In this document: positions 6,859 through 14,602 of the stretch, one piece after another
Layout: each line of letters starts with the position of its first letter
How positions within the stretch are numbered: the stretch's first letter is position 1
Origin: Acidobacteriota bacterium
GTDB taxonomy: Bacteria; Acidobacteriota; Thermoanaerobaculia; UBA5066
DNA: 15,398 nt
Reading direction: 5' to 3'
Assembly: GCA_016789625.1 (NCBI GenBank)
Contig: JAEUQS010000228.1
Location: forward strand, 1-15,398
Notes under the pieces: model-generated
What the model was told of the DNA's origin: nothing
What the model saw: the letters and a program-made list of their open reading frames with translations, nothing else
The model's database searches: none
Position numbers and translations under genes: made by a program

Positions 6859-7767
6859 TCAGCTTCCGGGAACGACGATGAGGACGCTGCCGGCCGCGGG
6901 GCCGACGCTCACGGGCGTCGCGCCCGCGGGGTCCCCGTCGACCTGAACTTCCAGCTCGTAGCCCGCGAGGGAGCGGGCCCGGAACTCGCGCACGGGAAAG
7001 CGCTCGACTCCGCGCACGCCCAGATGTCGCGCCTTGCCGCCCGACAGCAGGTGGTAGAACGCGAGGAGATCCTTGCGGCTGCGGGACGTGAAGAGCACGA
7101 GATCGAGGAGGTCGTCCTCGGGAGACGCGTACGTCGAGAGAACGGGATCGCCTCCGTACTTTCGCGTGTTCGCCGAGAGCACGAACGTGGCTTCCCGCGT
7201 GAAGGCGCGGCCCTCGGCATCGATTCCGTCCACCCGAATCCCGGGGAACTCGTACTTGAGCCACTCGAGCGTGGCCGTCCAGCCGATCCCCACGCGCCCG
7301 AACGCGCGCTTGAGCCACGGCACGATGTTCGTCATCACCCGCCCGTCGAAGCCCACGCCCGTGCCGATGAGCGATGTGCGGCCCGCGGAGGTCCAGGTCG
7401 TCAGCCTCCGGGTCGCGTCCGAGAGGACGATCTCCTCGGCGCGCCTCATGTCGAGGCCGATGCCGTACTCCCGCGCGACGACGTTCGTCGTGCCGCCGGG
7501 CAGGATCGCGATCGGCGTCACCGTGCCGACGAGCGCGGCCGCGGCCTCTCCGACGGTTCCATCCCCGCCGCAGACCACGACGACGTCGGGGCCCTCGGTC
7601 AGGTGCTTCCGAACCAGCTCGGTCGCATGGCCGGCCCTCTCGGTGGGAAGGTTCACGAGCGACAGCCCCCGGGCGTCGAGCCGCTCCATCGTGCGGAACA
7701 TCTCGTCCCGGCGATCGCGGTTTCCGGCCTTGGGGTTGTAGACGAGGAGGCCCTGCCCCTTCGGCAT
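6859..7767 (-). CDS. Diacylglycerol/lipid kinase family protein (YegS/BmrU-like)
   Basis: A 302-residue member of the DAGK catalytic-domain family, which phosphorylates lipids or, in some members, related hydroxylated substrates with ATP. Visible motifs: NPKAG (11-15) at the first strand, the nucleotide-binding CGGDGTVGE (66-74), and the glycine loop LPGGTTNVVARE (89-100), corresponding to the family pattern LPxGTxND with Asn-Val in place of Asn-Asp. The C-terminal half is the beta-sandwich lid (KYGGDPVLSTYASPEDDLLDLVLF and the closing ELEVQVDGDPAG motif). No membrane segment is seen. The substrate cannot be told from sequence. ATG 7767 has AGGA about eight bases upstream. It is the last gene of the ppiD-ruvA-ruvB run, 66 bases after the 150-aa gene, and is followed by a terminator-like hairpin. 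Confidence 0.9.
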   Translation of the reverse strand: MPKGQGLLVYNPKAGNRDRRDEMFRTMERLDARGLSLVNLPTERAGHATELVRKHLTEGPDVVVVCGGDGTVGEAAAALVGTVTPIAILPGGTTNVVAREYGIGLDMRRAEEIVLSDATRRLTTWTSAGRTSLIGTGVGFDGRVMTNIVPWLKRAFGRVGIGWTATLEWLKYEFPGIRVDGIDAEGRAFTREATFVLSANTRKYGGDPVLSTYASPEDDLLDLVLFTSRSRKDLLAFYHLLSGGKARHLGVRGVERFPVREFRARSLAGYELEVQVDGDPAGATPVSVGPAAGSVLIVVPGS

Positions 7768-7777
7768 CAGATCGATC

Positions 7778-7801
7778 CTGGGGGTTTCTCGATCCCCCCA
7801 G
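7778..7801 (-). repeat. GC hairpin between the 150-aa gene and the lipid kinase gene
   Basis: CTGGGGG (7778-7784) and CCCCCAG (7795-7801) form a 7-bp inverted repeat around about ten bases. It has no T tract, so it is not a standard terminator. On the transcript its 3' arm ends immediately before the AGGA ribosome site of the kinase gene, so it might stabilise the mRNA end or influence kinase translation. Confidence 0.45.
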
Positions 7802-7833
7802 TCCCGCCCAGAGGAAAGGTCATCCGGGAAACC

Positions 7834-8286
7834 TCACGCCCAGGATCGGCACGCGAGCCAGATGAGGCCGTCGCCGGGACGGATGTTGGCGAACAGGAAC
7901 TTCAGGTCGAACCCTCCGGCCGCGGTCAGCAGCCAGGTTTCGGTGCTGAAGCGGTCCCCGGCCTTGAAGATGCCGGAGGCGCTGCCCTGCTTGTCCACCC
8001 AGGTGTCGTCCCCCACGATCGAGTAGTTGCACACCATCTGGCCGCCGCGAAGGACCTGCACGGCGCCGGACTTCACGCTCTCGATCTTCGAGCTGTCCAT
8101 GGACGCGTGGAACAGAGGCCAGGCCGTCTTCACGAGGAGCGGCGTGCCCTCCCGCGTGTAGAAGTAGATGTTGGTCCCGCTCGGAATCTCGATGAGCTCG
8201 TGGACCTTGATCTTGTTGCCGGAGTTGCCCACCGGCTTCGTCTGCGCGTAGGACGTGGCGTGCGAGGAAACGACCCAATCCGTCAT
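7834..8286 (-). CDS. 150-aa protein of uncertain family (possible Stv-like domain)
   Basis: The start is ATG 8286 with no clear Shine-Dalgarno sequence; the gene is 39 bases after ruvB and 66 before the lipid kinase, same strand. No signal peptide, membrane segment or catalytic motif is evident. The sequence alternates short hydrophobic strands with turns (WVVSSHA, EIPSGTNIYFYTREGTPLL, SGAVQVLRGGQMVCNYSI, DLKFLFANIRPGDGLIWLACRSW), suggesting a small all-beta or alpha/beta fold. The arrangement of an N-terminal hydrophobic strand ending in SSH, then IPSGTxIYFYTxEGTPL, and a C-terminal GDGLIWLACR reminds me of the domain annotated as 'putative adhesin Stv', but this is from memory and weak. Base composition looks less GC-rich than its neighbours, and many codons with A or T at the third position occur near the start. 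It could be a recent insertion into the ruvAB transcript. Function unknown. Confidence 0.75.
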   Translation of the reverse strand: MTDWVVSSHATSYAQTKPVGNSGNKIKVHELIEIPSGTNIYFYTREGTPLLVKTAWPLFHASMDSSKIESVKSGAVQVLRGGQMVCNYSIVGDDTWVDKQGSASGIFKAGDRFSTETWLLTAAGGFDLKFLFANIRPGDGLIWLACRSWA

Positions 8287-8325
8287 GGCGCGGAAAATAG
8301 CACCAGACGAAGCGCAGGGCGTTCT

Positions 8326-9351
8326 CTATTCGTCGAAGAGCGTCGCCGTCCCGGTGCTCTTCGGCGTGAGCCCCAGGTGCCGGTACGACTGCGCCGAGGC
8401 GACACGCCCCTTGGGCGTCCGCAGCAGGAAGCCCGCCTGCAGGAGGAACGGCTCGTAGAGGTCCTCGATCGTGCCCTTGTCCTCGCCCACCGAGTGGGCG
8501 AGCGCGGAGAGCCCCACGGGGCCTCCCGCGAAGCGGTCGATCATCACCGTGAGGATGCGGCGATCGATCTCGTCGAGGCCGAAGGAGTCCACCTCGAGCT
8601 TGTCGAGCGCGTAATGCGCGCCCTCTTTCGTGATGTGCGTCGCGCCGCCGACCTCGGCGTAGTCGCGCACGCGGCGGAGCAGCCGGTTCGCGATCCGCGG
8701 CGTGCCGCGGCTTCGCCGCGCGATCTCGGGCGCCGCGTCGGCGTTCACGGGACAGCCGAGGATGTCGGCCGATCGCACGACGATGGTCGTGAGCGCGGCC
8801 GGGTCGTAGTAGTCCAGCCGGTGCGTGATGCCGAAGCGCGCGGTGAAGGGCTGCGAGAGGAGGCCCGCGCGCGTCGTGGCACCCACGAGCGTGAAGGGCG
8901 GCAGCTTCAGCTCCACCGTGCGCGCGCCCGGCCCCGTGCCGATCACGAGGTCCAGCTTTCCGTCCTCGAGAGCGGGGTAGAGGATCTCCTCGACCGTCGC
9001 CGGCATGCGGTGGATCTCGTCGATGAAGAGGACGTCGCCGGGCGAGAGCCCGGTGAGGATCGCCGCGAGATCGCCGGCTTTCTCGAGAGCGGGCCCCGCC
9101 GTGACGCGCACCTGGGCCGACATCTCGCGCGCGATGATGTGGGCGAGCGTCGTCTTGCCGAGGCCGGGCGGTCCGAAGAGGAGCACGTGATCGAGCGGTT
9201 CGTGCCGCCGCCGCGCGGCCTCGATGAAGACGCCGAGGGTCTCCTTCAGCTTGGGCTGGCCGATGAACTCCGAGAGCGCCCGGGGCCTCAGCGAAAGCTC
9301 GGGCTCGGCCTCTTCCTCCTGGGCGACACCGGAGAGGAGTCGTTCATCCAC
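8326..9351 (-). CDS. ruvB: Holliday junction branch migration ATPase RuvB
   Basis: AAA+ motor of 341 residues that, with RuvA, drives branch migration of Holliday junctions in recombinational repair. Motifs: LRPRALSEFIGQ (about 21-32) at the domain entry, Walker A GPPGLGKTT (60-68), Walker B VLFIDEIHR (107-115), sensor 1 GATTRAG (157-163), the arginine finger in TARFG (Arg172), sensor 2 RGTPRIANRLLRRVRDYA (215-231), and the C-terminal winged-helix domain with LLRTPKGR. All catalytic residues are intact. The start is GTG 9351, giving the usual MDERL-type N-terminus; the ribosome site before it is weak (only a GAG), which fits coupling to ruvA, whose stop is 15 bases upstream. ruvC is not next to ruvAB here. 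Confidence 0.98.
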   Translation of the reverse strand: MDERLLSGVAQEEEAEPELSLRPRALSEFIGQPKLKETLGVFIEAARRRHEPLDHVLLFGPPGLGKTTLAHIIAREMSAQVRVTAGPALEKAGDLAAILTGLSPGDVLFIDEIHRMPATVEEILYPALEDGKLDLVIGTGPGARTVELKLPPFTLVGATTRAGLLSQPFTARFGITHRLDYYDPAALTTIVVRSADILGCPVNADAAPEIARRSRGTPRIANRLLRRVRDYAEVGGATHITKEGAHYALDKLEVDSFGLDEIDRRILTVMIDRFAGGPVGLSALAHSVGEDKGTIEDLYEPFLLQAGFLLRTPKGRVASAQSYRHLGLTPKSTGTATLFDE

Positions 9352-9366
9352 GGAGAGACTCTACAG

Positions 9367-9957
9367 TTACTTGGGGGCGAGCCGCTTGAGCGCGAACCGG
9401 AGGAGATCGTTGAGATCGTTGCCGGCTTCCTTGGCGGCCGCCATCACCGCGGTCTCGGCCTGCGCGGCCTTGTAGCCGAGGTTCAGGAGCGCGAGGATGG
9501 CGTCCGAGGCGACGGTCGAGAGCGCGAGGGGCTCCTTGCCCGCCGTGCCCGCCAGATCGCTCATCTTCTCTTTCAGCTCCACCCCGAGCCGTTCCGCGAG
9601 CTTCTTGCCCACCCCGGGGATCGACGAGAGCCGCTTCACGTTCTGCGTGGCGATGGCGGCCACGAGCTCCGGAACGGGCAGACCCGAGAGGATCGTGAGC
9701 GCGACCTTGGGGCCGATGCCGCTCACCGAGAGGAGCTTCTCGAAGACCGTCCGCTCCTGGGCCGTCGCGAAGCCGAAGAGCTGGATCGCGTCCTCGCGGA
9801 CGATGGTCTTCACGAGGAGCGTCGCCCTCTCCGAGGGCTTGGGCAGCATGGTGAACGTGCCCAGCGGGATCGACACCTCGAAGCCCACGCCGCCCACGTC
9901 GAGGAGGACGCGGTCGGGACGGGCTTCGAGGAGCGTGCCGCTGAGGCGACCGATCAT
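9367..9957 (-). CDS. ruvA: Holliday junction DNA-binding subunit RuvA
   Basis: A 196-residue protein whose tetramer binds four-way junctions and recruits RuvB. Domain I begins MIGRLSGTLLEARPDRVLLDVGGVGFEV (OB fold, about 1-62); domain II carries two helix-hairpin-helix motifs, LLSVSGIGPKVALTIL and LSSIPGVGKKLAERL; after a flexible linker, domain III (about 145-196) is the RuvB-binding three-helix region (ALLNLGYKAAQAETAV). Length is typical. ATG 9957 has AGGAG five bases upstream, and that ribosome site includes the TAG stop of the preceding chaperone gene, so ruvA is probably translated by ribosomes finishing ppiD. ruvB follows after 15 bases. Confidence 0.97.
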   Translation of the reverse strand: MIGRLSGTLLEARPDRVLLDVGGVGFEVSIPLGTFTMLPKPSERATLLVKTIVREDAIQLFGFATAQERTVFEKLLSVSGIGPKVALTILSGLPVPELVAAIATQNVKRLSSIPGVGKKLAERLGVELKEKMSDLAGTAGKEPLALSTVASDAILALLNLGYKAAQAETAVMAAAKEAGNDLNDLLRFALKRLAPK

Positions 9958-9962
9958 GGAAG

Positions 9963-9967
9963 CTCCT
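9963..9967 (-). promoter_or_regulatory. ruvA ribosome binding site overlapping the ppiD stop codon
   Basis: Minus strand reads TAGGAGCTTCCATG: the TAG stop of the chaperone gene (9966-9968) is part of the AGGAG site, five bases before ruvA ATG. This ties ruvA translation to that of the upstream gene. Confidence 0.75.
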
Positions 9968-11924
9968 AGGCTCTGCCGCCGAGACGGGCCAGGAGCTCCT
10001 TGTTGACGTCGATCTTCATCTCCGCGCGCTTGCGGGCGATGAGCGCCTGGACGAGGCGGCCGGACTTCTGCTGCCGGAGCTGCTGGCGGATGCCGTCCCT
10101 CTCCTTGTCGAGGGCGGCGCGGTCCAGCTCGTTGCGCTCGAGCACGCGGGCGAGGAGGGCACCCTTTCCGGGTACCGTGATCGGGCCGACGACGTCGCCG
10201 GGCTTGGCCGCGAAGACGGCGTCGAGCACTCCCTGGGCCTGGCCGAGATTGGGAATCGGGCCGCCCTTGCCGAACGGCTCGGGGGTCTGGATCACGACGC
10301 CGAGGTCCTTCGCGACGTCCTCGAGCGACTTGCCCTCGGCCATCTTGCTCTTCATGAAGGCGACGGTGGACTCGTCCTGTCTCTTCCGAAGGAGGTCGGC
10401 CATGACCTTGGTCTTGACCTCCTCGAACTTCGGAACGCCGGGCTTCTTCACGTCGACGAGCTTCACGACGGCCTCGCCGCGGCCCACCGAGATGGGCTCC
10501 GGCGCGACCTCCTCGAGAGAGAGCGCGAAGACGGCCTTGGAGAACGCGGGGTTCGGCCCGATGCCCGCGAACTCGCCGCCCTGGGCCGCGTCGTCGGTTT
10601 CGTTGAACGTGATGTTCGTCGTGGTGAGGCGGCGCAGCTCGTCGTCGGAGGGCTTCTTGCCGAGCTTGGCGACGCGGTCGAGCAGCTCGCGGGCGAGCCG
10701 CTTGGTCTCCTCGCCGGCCTTCTTCTGCTGGAGGTTCGCGCGGAGCCCCGGCGCGACCTCGAAGAGGGGCTGGACCCGGGGCTCGGTGTGCTCGAGCACC
10801 TGGATGACGTGGTAGCCGTAGACGGTCTTCACGGGGCCCACGATGTCGTTCACCGCGGCGCCGAACGCGGCGGCCGAGAACTCCGCCACCATCGCGTTCC
10901 TGGGGAAGGAGCCGAGATCTCCGCCGTTCGGACCCGAGGCGGTGTCCTCGGACTCGGCCTTGGCGAGGGCCGCGAAGTCGGCGCCGGCCTTGAGCTTCTT
11001 GAACGCCGCGTCGGCCTTGGCCTTCGCCTCGGCCTCCGAGCCCGCCTTCTGGCTGTCGACCTTGTAGAGGATGTGGCGGGCCTTCACCTCCTCGTCCTTC
11101 CGGTAGGAGTCGAGGTTGGCGTTGTACTCGGCCTGGACCTCGGCGTCGGTCACCGCGAGGGTGGCAGCGACCCTCTGCCGGTCGACGAGAAGGTACTTGG
11201 CCCTGCGGCGCTCGGGCTGCGTGTAGGCCGCCGGGTTCTTGTCGAAGAGGGCCTTGGCGTCGGCTTCCGTGGCCCCTTCGTCGGTCGTCACGGCAGGGAG
11301 GAGCGCATAGGCGATCTTCGCCTTCACGCTGCGGCTCGCGAAGTCGGCCTCGACCTCGTCGTCACCGACGAACGTGGCCTCGGTGAGCCAGCGGTTCACC
11401 TTCTCGAGCAGCATCTGCTCGCGCATGTCGGCCTCGAACGCGGCCGGCGTGAGGTTGGCGTTGGCGAGCATCCGGCGGTACGTGGCCTCCCCGACGAACG
11501 CACCGTCCTTCATGAAGAGGAGCTTGCCGTCGGAGCCCTTCATCGTCAGGACGCGACGGGAGATCTCGGCGTCCGAGACGGAGAGCCGCAGCCTTTCGGC
11601 CTCCTGCCGCATGAGCCGGCGGTCGATCATGGTGTTGAGGACCTGCTCGGGCAGATTCAGCATCTTGAGCATCTCGGGGTTCCACTGCTGGCCCTGCTGC
11701 GTGTACATCTGCCGGTAGCGGTCTTCCATCTCCCGCACCTCGCGCTGGAGGTCGGTCGCGGAGATCGTGAACGGGCCCGCCGTGGCCGCGACCTCGGTCT
11801 GGCCGGCGCCCACCTGCGTGGTGCCCATCCCCCAGTCGACGAACACGAAGACCACGAACACGGCGATGACGGCCCAGAGCACCCACTTGAGCTGCTGGAA
11901 GTTGTCACGAAAGGTTTTGAGCAT
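9966..11924 (-). CDS. ppiD: Membrane-anchored periplasmic chaperone/peptidyl-prolyl isomerase (PpiD/SurA-like)
   Basis: A 652-residue folding factor anchored in the inner membrane and facing the periplasm. Parts: short cytoplasmic N-terminus, single TM helix (about 14-31), a SurA_N-type helical chaperone region (about 45-200, with LNTMIDRRLMRQEAERL), a parvulin domain at about 280-378 (VKARHILYKV, SGPNGGDLGSF, VKTVYGYHVIQVLE) and a long C-terminal chaperone region containing a second, degenerate parvulin-like segment (about 440-600). The first parvulin domain keeps the paired His of active enzymes (RHIL and YGYHVI), whereas the E. coli PpiD domain is reported inactive. The start is ATG 11924 with GAGGA four bases upstream; a GTG 36 bases earlier also keeps the frame but lacks a site and would put charged residues before the normal MLKTFRDN start. 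First gene of the ruvAB transcript. Confidence 0.92.
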   Translation of the reverse strand: MLKTFRDNFQQLKWVLWAVIAVFVVFVFVDWGMGTTQVGAGQTEVAATAGPFTISATDLQREVREMEDRYRQMYTQQGQQWNPEMLKMLNLPEQVLNTMIDRRLMRQEAERLRLSVSDAEISRRVLTMKGSDGKLLFMKDGAFVGEATYRRMLANANLTPAAFEADMREQMLLEKVNRWLTEATFVGDDEVEADFASRSVKAKIAYALLPAVTTDEGATEADAKALFDKNPAAYTQPERRRAKYLLVDRQRVAATLAVTDAEVQAEYNANLDSYRKDEEVKARHILYKVDSQKAGSEAEAKAKADAAFKKLKAGADFAALAKAESEDTASGPNGGDLGSFPRNAMVAEFSAAAFGAAVNDIVGPVKTVYGYHVIQVLEHTEPRVQPLFEVAPGLRANLQQKKAGEETKRLARELLDRVAKLGKKPSDDELRRLTTTNITFNETDDAAQGGEFAGIGPNPAFSKAVFALSLEEVAPEPISVGRGEAVVKLVDVKKPGVPKFEEVKTKVMADLLRKRQDESTVAFMKSKMAEGKSLEDVAKDLGVVIQTPEPFGKGGPIPNLGQAQGVLDAVFAAKPGDVVGPITVPGKGALLARVLERNELDRAALDKERDGIRQQLRQQKSGRLVQALIARKRAEMKIDVNKELLARLGGRA

Positions 11925-12015
11925 CGGATCCTCAGGATTCCTCTGGATGGGACGTGGCACGACCTTGCGGCGCGCAGGAACCTTCGACCATAGCGCACAC
12001 CCGGCGCCTGCGTAA

Positions 12016-12030
12016 AGCCCCGGGGGGGCT
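12016..12030. promoter_or_regulatory. Palindrome between the two divergent promoters
   Basis: AGCCCCGGGGGGGCT reads as a 6-bp perfect inverted repeat around three G residues. It touches the candidate ppiD -35 box and directly precedes the plus-strand extended -10, so one bound protein could affect both directions. It could also simply be a GC-rich hairpin; no regulator is identified. Confidence 0.4.
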
Positions 12031-12031
12031 A

Positions 12032-12040
12032 TGCTATAAG
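12032..12040 (+). promoter_or_regulatory. Extended -10 promoter element for the FecR-mreB-mreC genes
   Basis: TGCTATAAG fits TGn-TATAAT at all but one base and is one of the few AT-rich spots in the area. No good -35 is seen 17 bp upstream (GTAAAG at 12012-12017), which is acceptable for extended -10 promoters. Predicted initiation is near 12047, leaving a leader of about 33 bases before ATG 12080. Confidence 0.5.
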
Positions 12041-12049
12041 ACCTGTTTC

Positions 12050-12063
12050 GGACCGTAAGGTCC
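12050..12063 (+). other. Leader hairpin with GNRA-type loop
   Basis: GGACC-GTAA-GGTCC forms a perfect 5-bp stem closed by a GUAA tetraloop in RNA. It would lie almost at the 5' end of the mreB-operon transcript. It hides the AAGG that could serve a GTG start at 12065, supporting use of ATG 12080. Confidence 0.45.
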
Positions 12064-12079
12064 TGTGAGAACGGCTCTT

Positions 12080-13534
12080 ATGGCATTGAAGAGAGACGGC
12101 CGCAAGCTCGAGAAGGAACTCGAGGACTACTACGTCTCGGGCGAGACGATCCTGAAGGGGATCTTCGCGTTCGTGGTGGCAGCGCTCCTCGTGGCCGGCG
12201 GGGTCTACGCCTACATCAAGGTCCGGACGCTGACGCCCGAGAAGGTCCAGGCGCTGATCCAGGAGGTCGAGGTCGGGATCGCGGATGCCCGCAAGCTGTC
12301 CGGCGACAGCGCGGAGCTGAACCTCGCGACGGCCCGGATCACCGAGGCCAAGGCCTTCCTCAGGGCGGGCCAGCTCGAGAAGGCGAGGAGCTCGGCGCTC
12401 GACGCCCAGAAGCTGCTCCCCAAGAGGACCGAGGGCGGCGATGTGACTCCGCCCCGCTTCGACGGGACGATCACGGCGGTTGCCGGGAAGGTCGAGATCC
12501 AGCGCGCGAACCGGACCTCCTGGGAGAACGCCAAGCAGGACATGAAGCTCGTGGAGGGCGACTTCCTCAAGACGGGCCCCTCGGGCGCCGCCGAGGTTCT
12601 GGCCATCGACGGCACGTTCTTCCGCATCAAGGCCAACACCCTGTTCGAGATGCACCGCGCGAACACCGGCTACCAGGGCGGAGGCGAGAAGGGCGCGCGG
12701 CGGTCGGGCGGCAAGGTCGTCGTGGGCGTCATCGACACGTCCACGGCCGAGGGCTCGCAGTCGTACATCAAGACCGACGCCGTGACGGCCGAGGTCGGGC
12801 AGCGGTCGGATGTCGCGGTGTCCGTCGACGACGCGCGGAGCACGGAGACGTCCGTCTATCGCGGCGGCGCCACGCTGCGCGTCGAGGGCGGCTCGAGCGC
12901 CGCGCTCGCCGAGCGCGAGGCGGCGACGGTCGCCCGCGGCGCCAAGGACATCGGCCCGCGCCGGCGCATCCCCGATTCGCCTCAGCTGCTCTCGCCCGAG
13001 GACAACTTCGCGATCGACCTCCGCAAGGGCGGCCAGGTCACGCTCAAGTGGAAGAAGACCGACGCCCAGCGGTACCGCCTCCAGGTGGCCAAGAGCCGTC
13101 TCTTCGTCGACGACTCGCTGAGCGTCGACCTCTCGGACCGGACGAAGACCGAGGCCTCGCTCAAGGTCACCGAGGAGGGCCTGTTCTTCTGGCGCGTCAT
13201 GGCCCTCGGCGCCACGACGGCCACGAACTCGGAGTGGTCGAAGTACGCGAGGTTCCGGGTCCAGGCCACGGGCAGCGCCCCCACGACCGGCGAGCCGCCG
13301 ACCCTCACGCTGAAACGGCCGACCGTGTACGGTACCGTCGTGATGCTCGAAGGAAAGACCTCTCCGGGCGCCAATGTGCTCGTGAACGGCGAGAACGCCG
13401 ACGTGGACATCTCCGGCAACTTCAAGAAGACGCTCACCGTGAACGTCGAGGGAGCTCAGGAGATCGTCATCCAGGCCATCGACGGCCAGGGCCGCAAGAC
13501 CGAGCGTCGCGAGCCCGTCGTCATACAGTTCTGA
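12080..13534 (+). CDS. Membrane-anchored FecR-domain protein with C-terminal FN3/Ig-like domains
   Basis: A 484-residue envelope protein. Layout: cytoplasmic N-terminus of about 24 residues, one TM helix (25-47), a helical stretch (53-115, with repeated Ala/Leu pattern such as LATARITEAKAFLRAGQLEKARSSALDA, TPR-like), a FecR domain (about 128-275: ITAVAGKVEIQRAN, GDFLKTGPSGAAEVLAIDGTFFRI, then the second FecR half ending VYRGGATLRVEGG), an FN3-like domain (about 300-395: LLSPEDNFAIDL, YRLQVAKSRLF, FFWRVMAL) and an Ig-like domain (407-484) closing in VVIQF. The FecR domain here has no sigma-factor partner nearby and no anti-sigma N-terminal helices, so it is more likely a structural or ligand-binding module than a sigma regulator. 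mreB follows after 21 bases on the same transcript. ATG 12080 is preferred; GTG 12065 is an alternative adding five residues. Confidence 0.85.
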   Translation: MALKRDGRKLEKELEDYYVSGETILKGIFAFVVAALLVAGGVYAYIKVRTLTPEKVQALIQEVEVGIADARKLSGDSAELNLATARITEAKAFLRAGQLEKARSSALDAQKLLPKRTEGGDVTPPRFDGTITAVAGKVEIQRANRTSWENAKQDMKLVEGDFLKTGPSGAAEVLAIDGTFFRIKANTLFEMHRANTGYQGGGEKGARRSGGKVVVGVIDTSTAEGSQSYIKTDAVTAEVGQRSDVAVSVDDARSTETSVYRGGATLRVEGGSSAALAEREAATVARGAKDIGPRRRIPDSPQLLSPEDNFAIDLRKGGQVTLKWKKTDAQRYRLQVAKSRLFVDDSLSVDLSDRTKTEASLKVTEEGLFFWRVMALGATTATNSEWSKYARFRVQATGSAPTTGEPPTLTLKRPTVYGTVVMLEGKTSPGANVLVNGENADVDISGNFKKTLTVNVEGAQEIVIQAIDGQGRKTERREPVVIQF

Positions 13535-13542
13535 TCTCTCCG

Positions 13543-13548
13543 AAAGGA
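13543..13548 (+). promoter_or_regulatory. mreB ribosome binding site supporting a TTG start
   Basis: AAAGGA lies seven bases before TTG 13556. No ATG or GTG in frame lies between this site and the first conserved strand of MreB, so the TTG start is well supported. Confidence 0.7.
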
Positions 13549-13555
13549 TTCGTTC

Positions 13556-14581
<1,026 letters not shown>

Positions 14582-14602
14582 CGGAAGGCCAGCCGCACAC
14601 CG

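Larger units (their letters stand above)
11925..12079. promoter_or_regulatory. Divergent intergenic region between ppiD and the FecR-domain gene
   Basis: This 155-base region must hold start signals for both strands. For ppiD (minus strand), TTTACG (complement of 12011-12016) and TATGGT (complement of 11987-11992), 18 bases apart, are a modest promoter candidate. For the plus strand, TGCTATAAG (12032-12040) is a good extended -10 without a clear -35. A 15-bp palindrome sits between them and a small hairpin lies in the plus-strand leader. Confidence 0.5.

Noticed and set aside
7778..7801. GC hairpin as an intrinsic terminator between the 150-aa gene and the lipid kinase
   Set aside because: Good stem but no T tract on the minus strand; kept only as a hairpin.
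6565..9969. Long plus-strand open frame opposite the lipid kinase, 150-aa gene, ruvB and ruvA
   Set aside because: Arg/Glu/Gly/His-rich translation without family motifs; it spans several clear genes on the other strand, so it is a compositional shadow.
11925..11960. Upstream GTG start (11960) for the PpiD-like gene, adding 12 residues
   Set aside because: No ribosome site precedes it, the added residues are unlike PpiD N-termini, and ATG 11924 has GAGGA at suitable spacing.
12080..13534. The FecR-domain protein as the anti-sigma partner of the STN-domain receptor in this window
   Set aside because: It lacks the short cytoplasmic anti-sigma region of FecR proteins, has no adjacent sigma factor, and is in a different, mreB-linked transcript 5 kb away.
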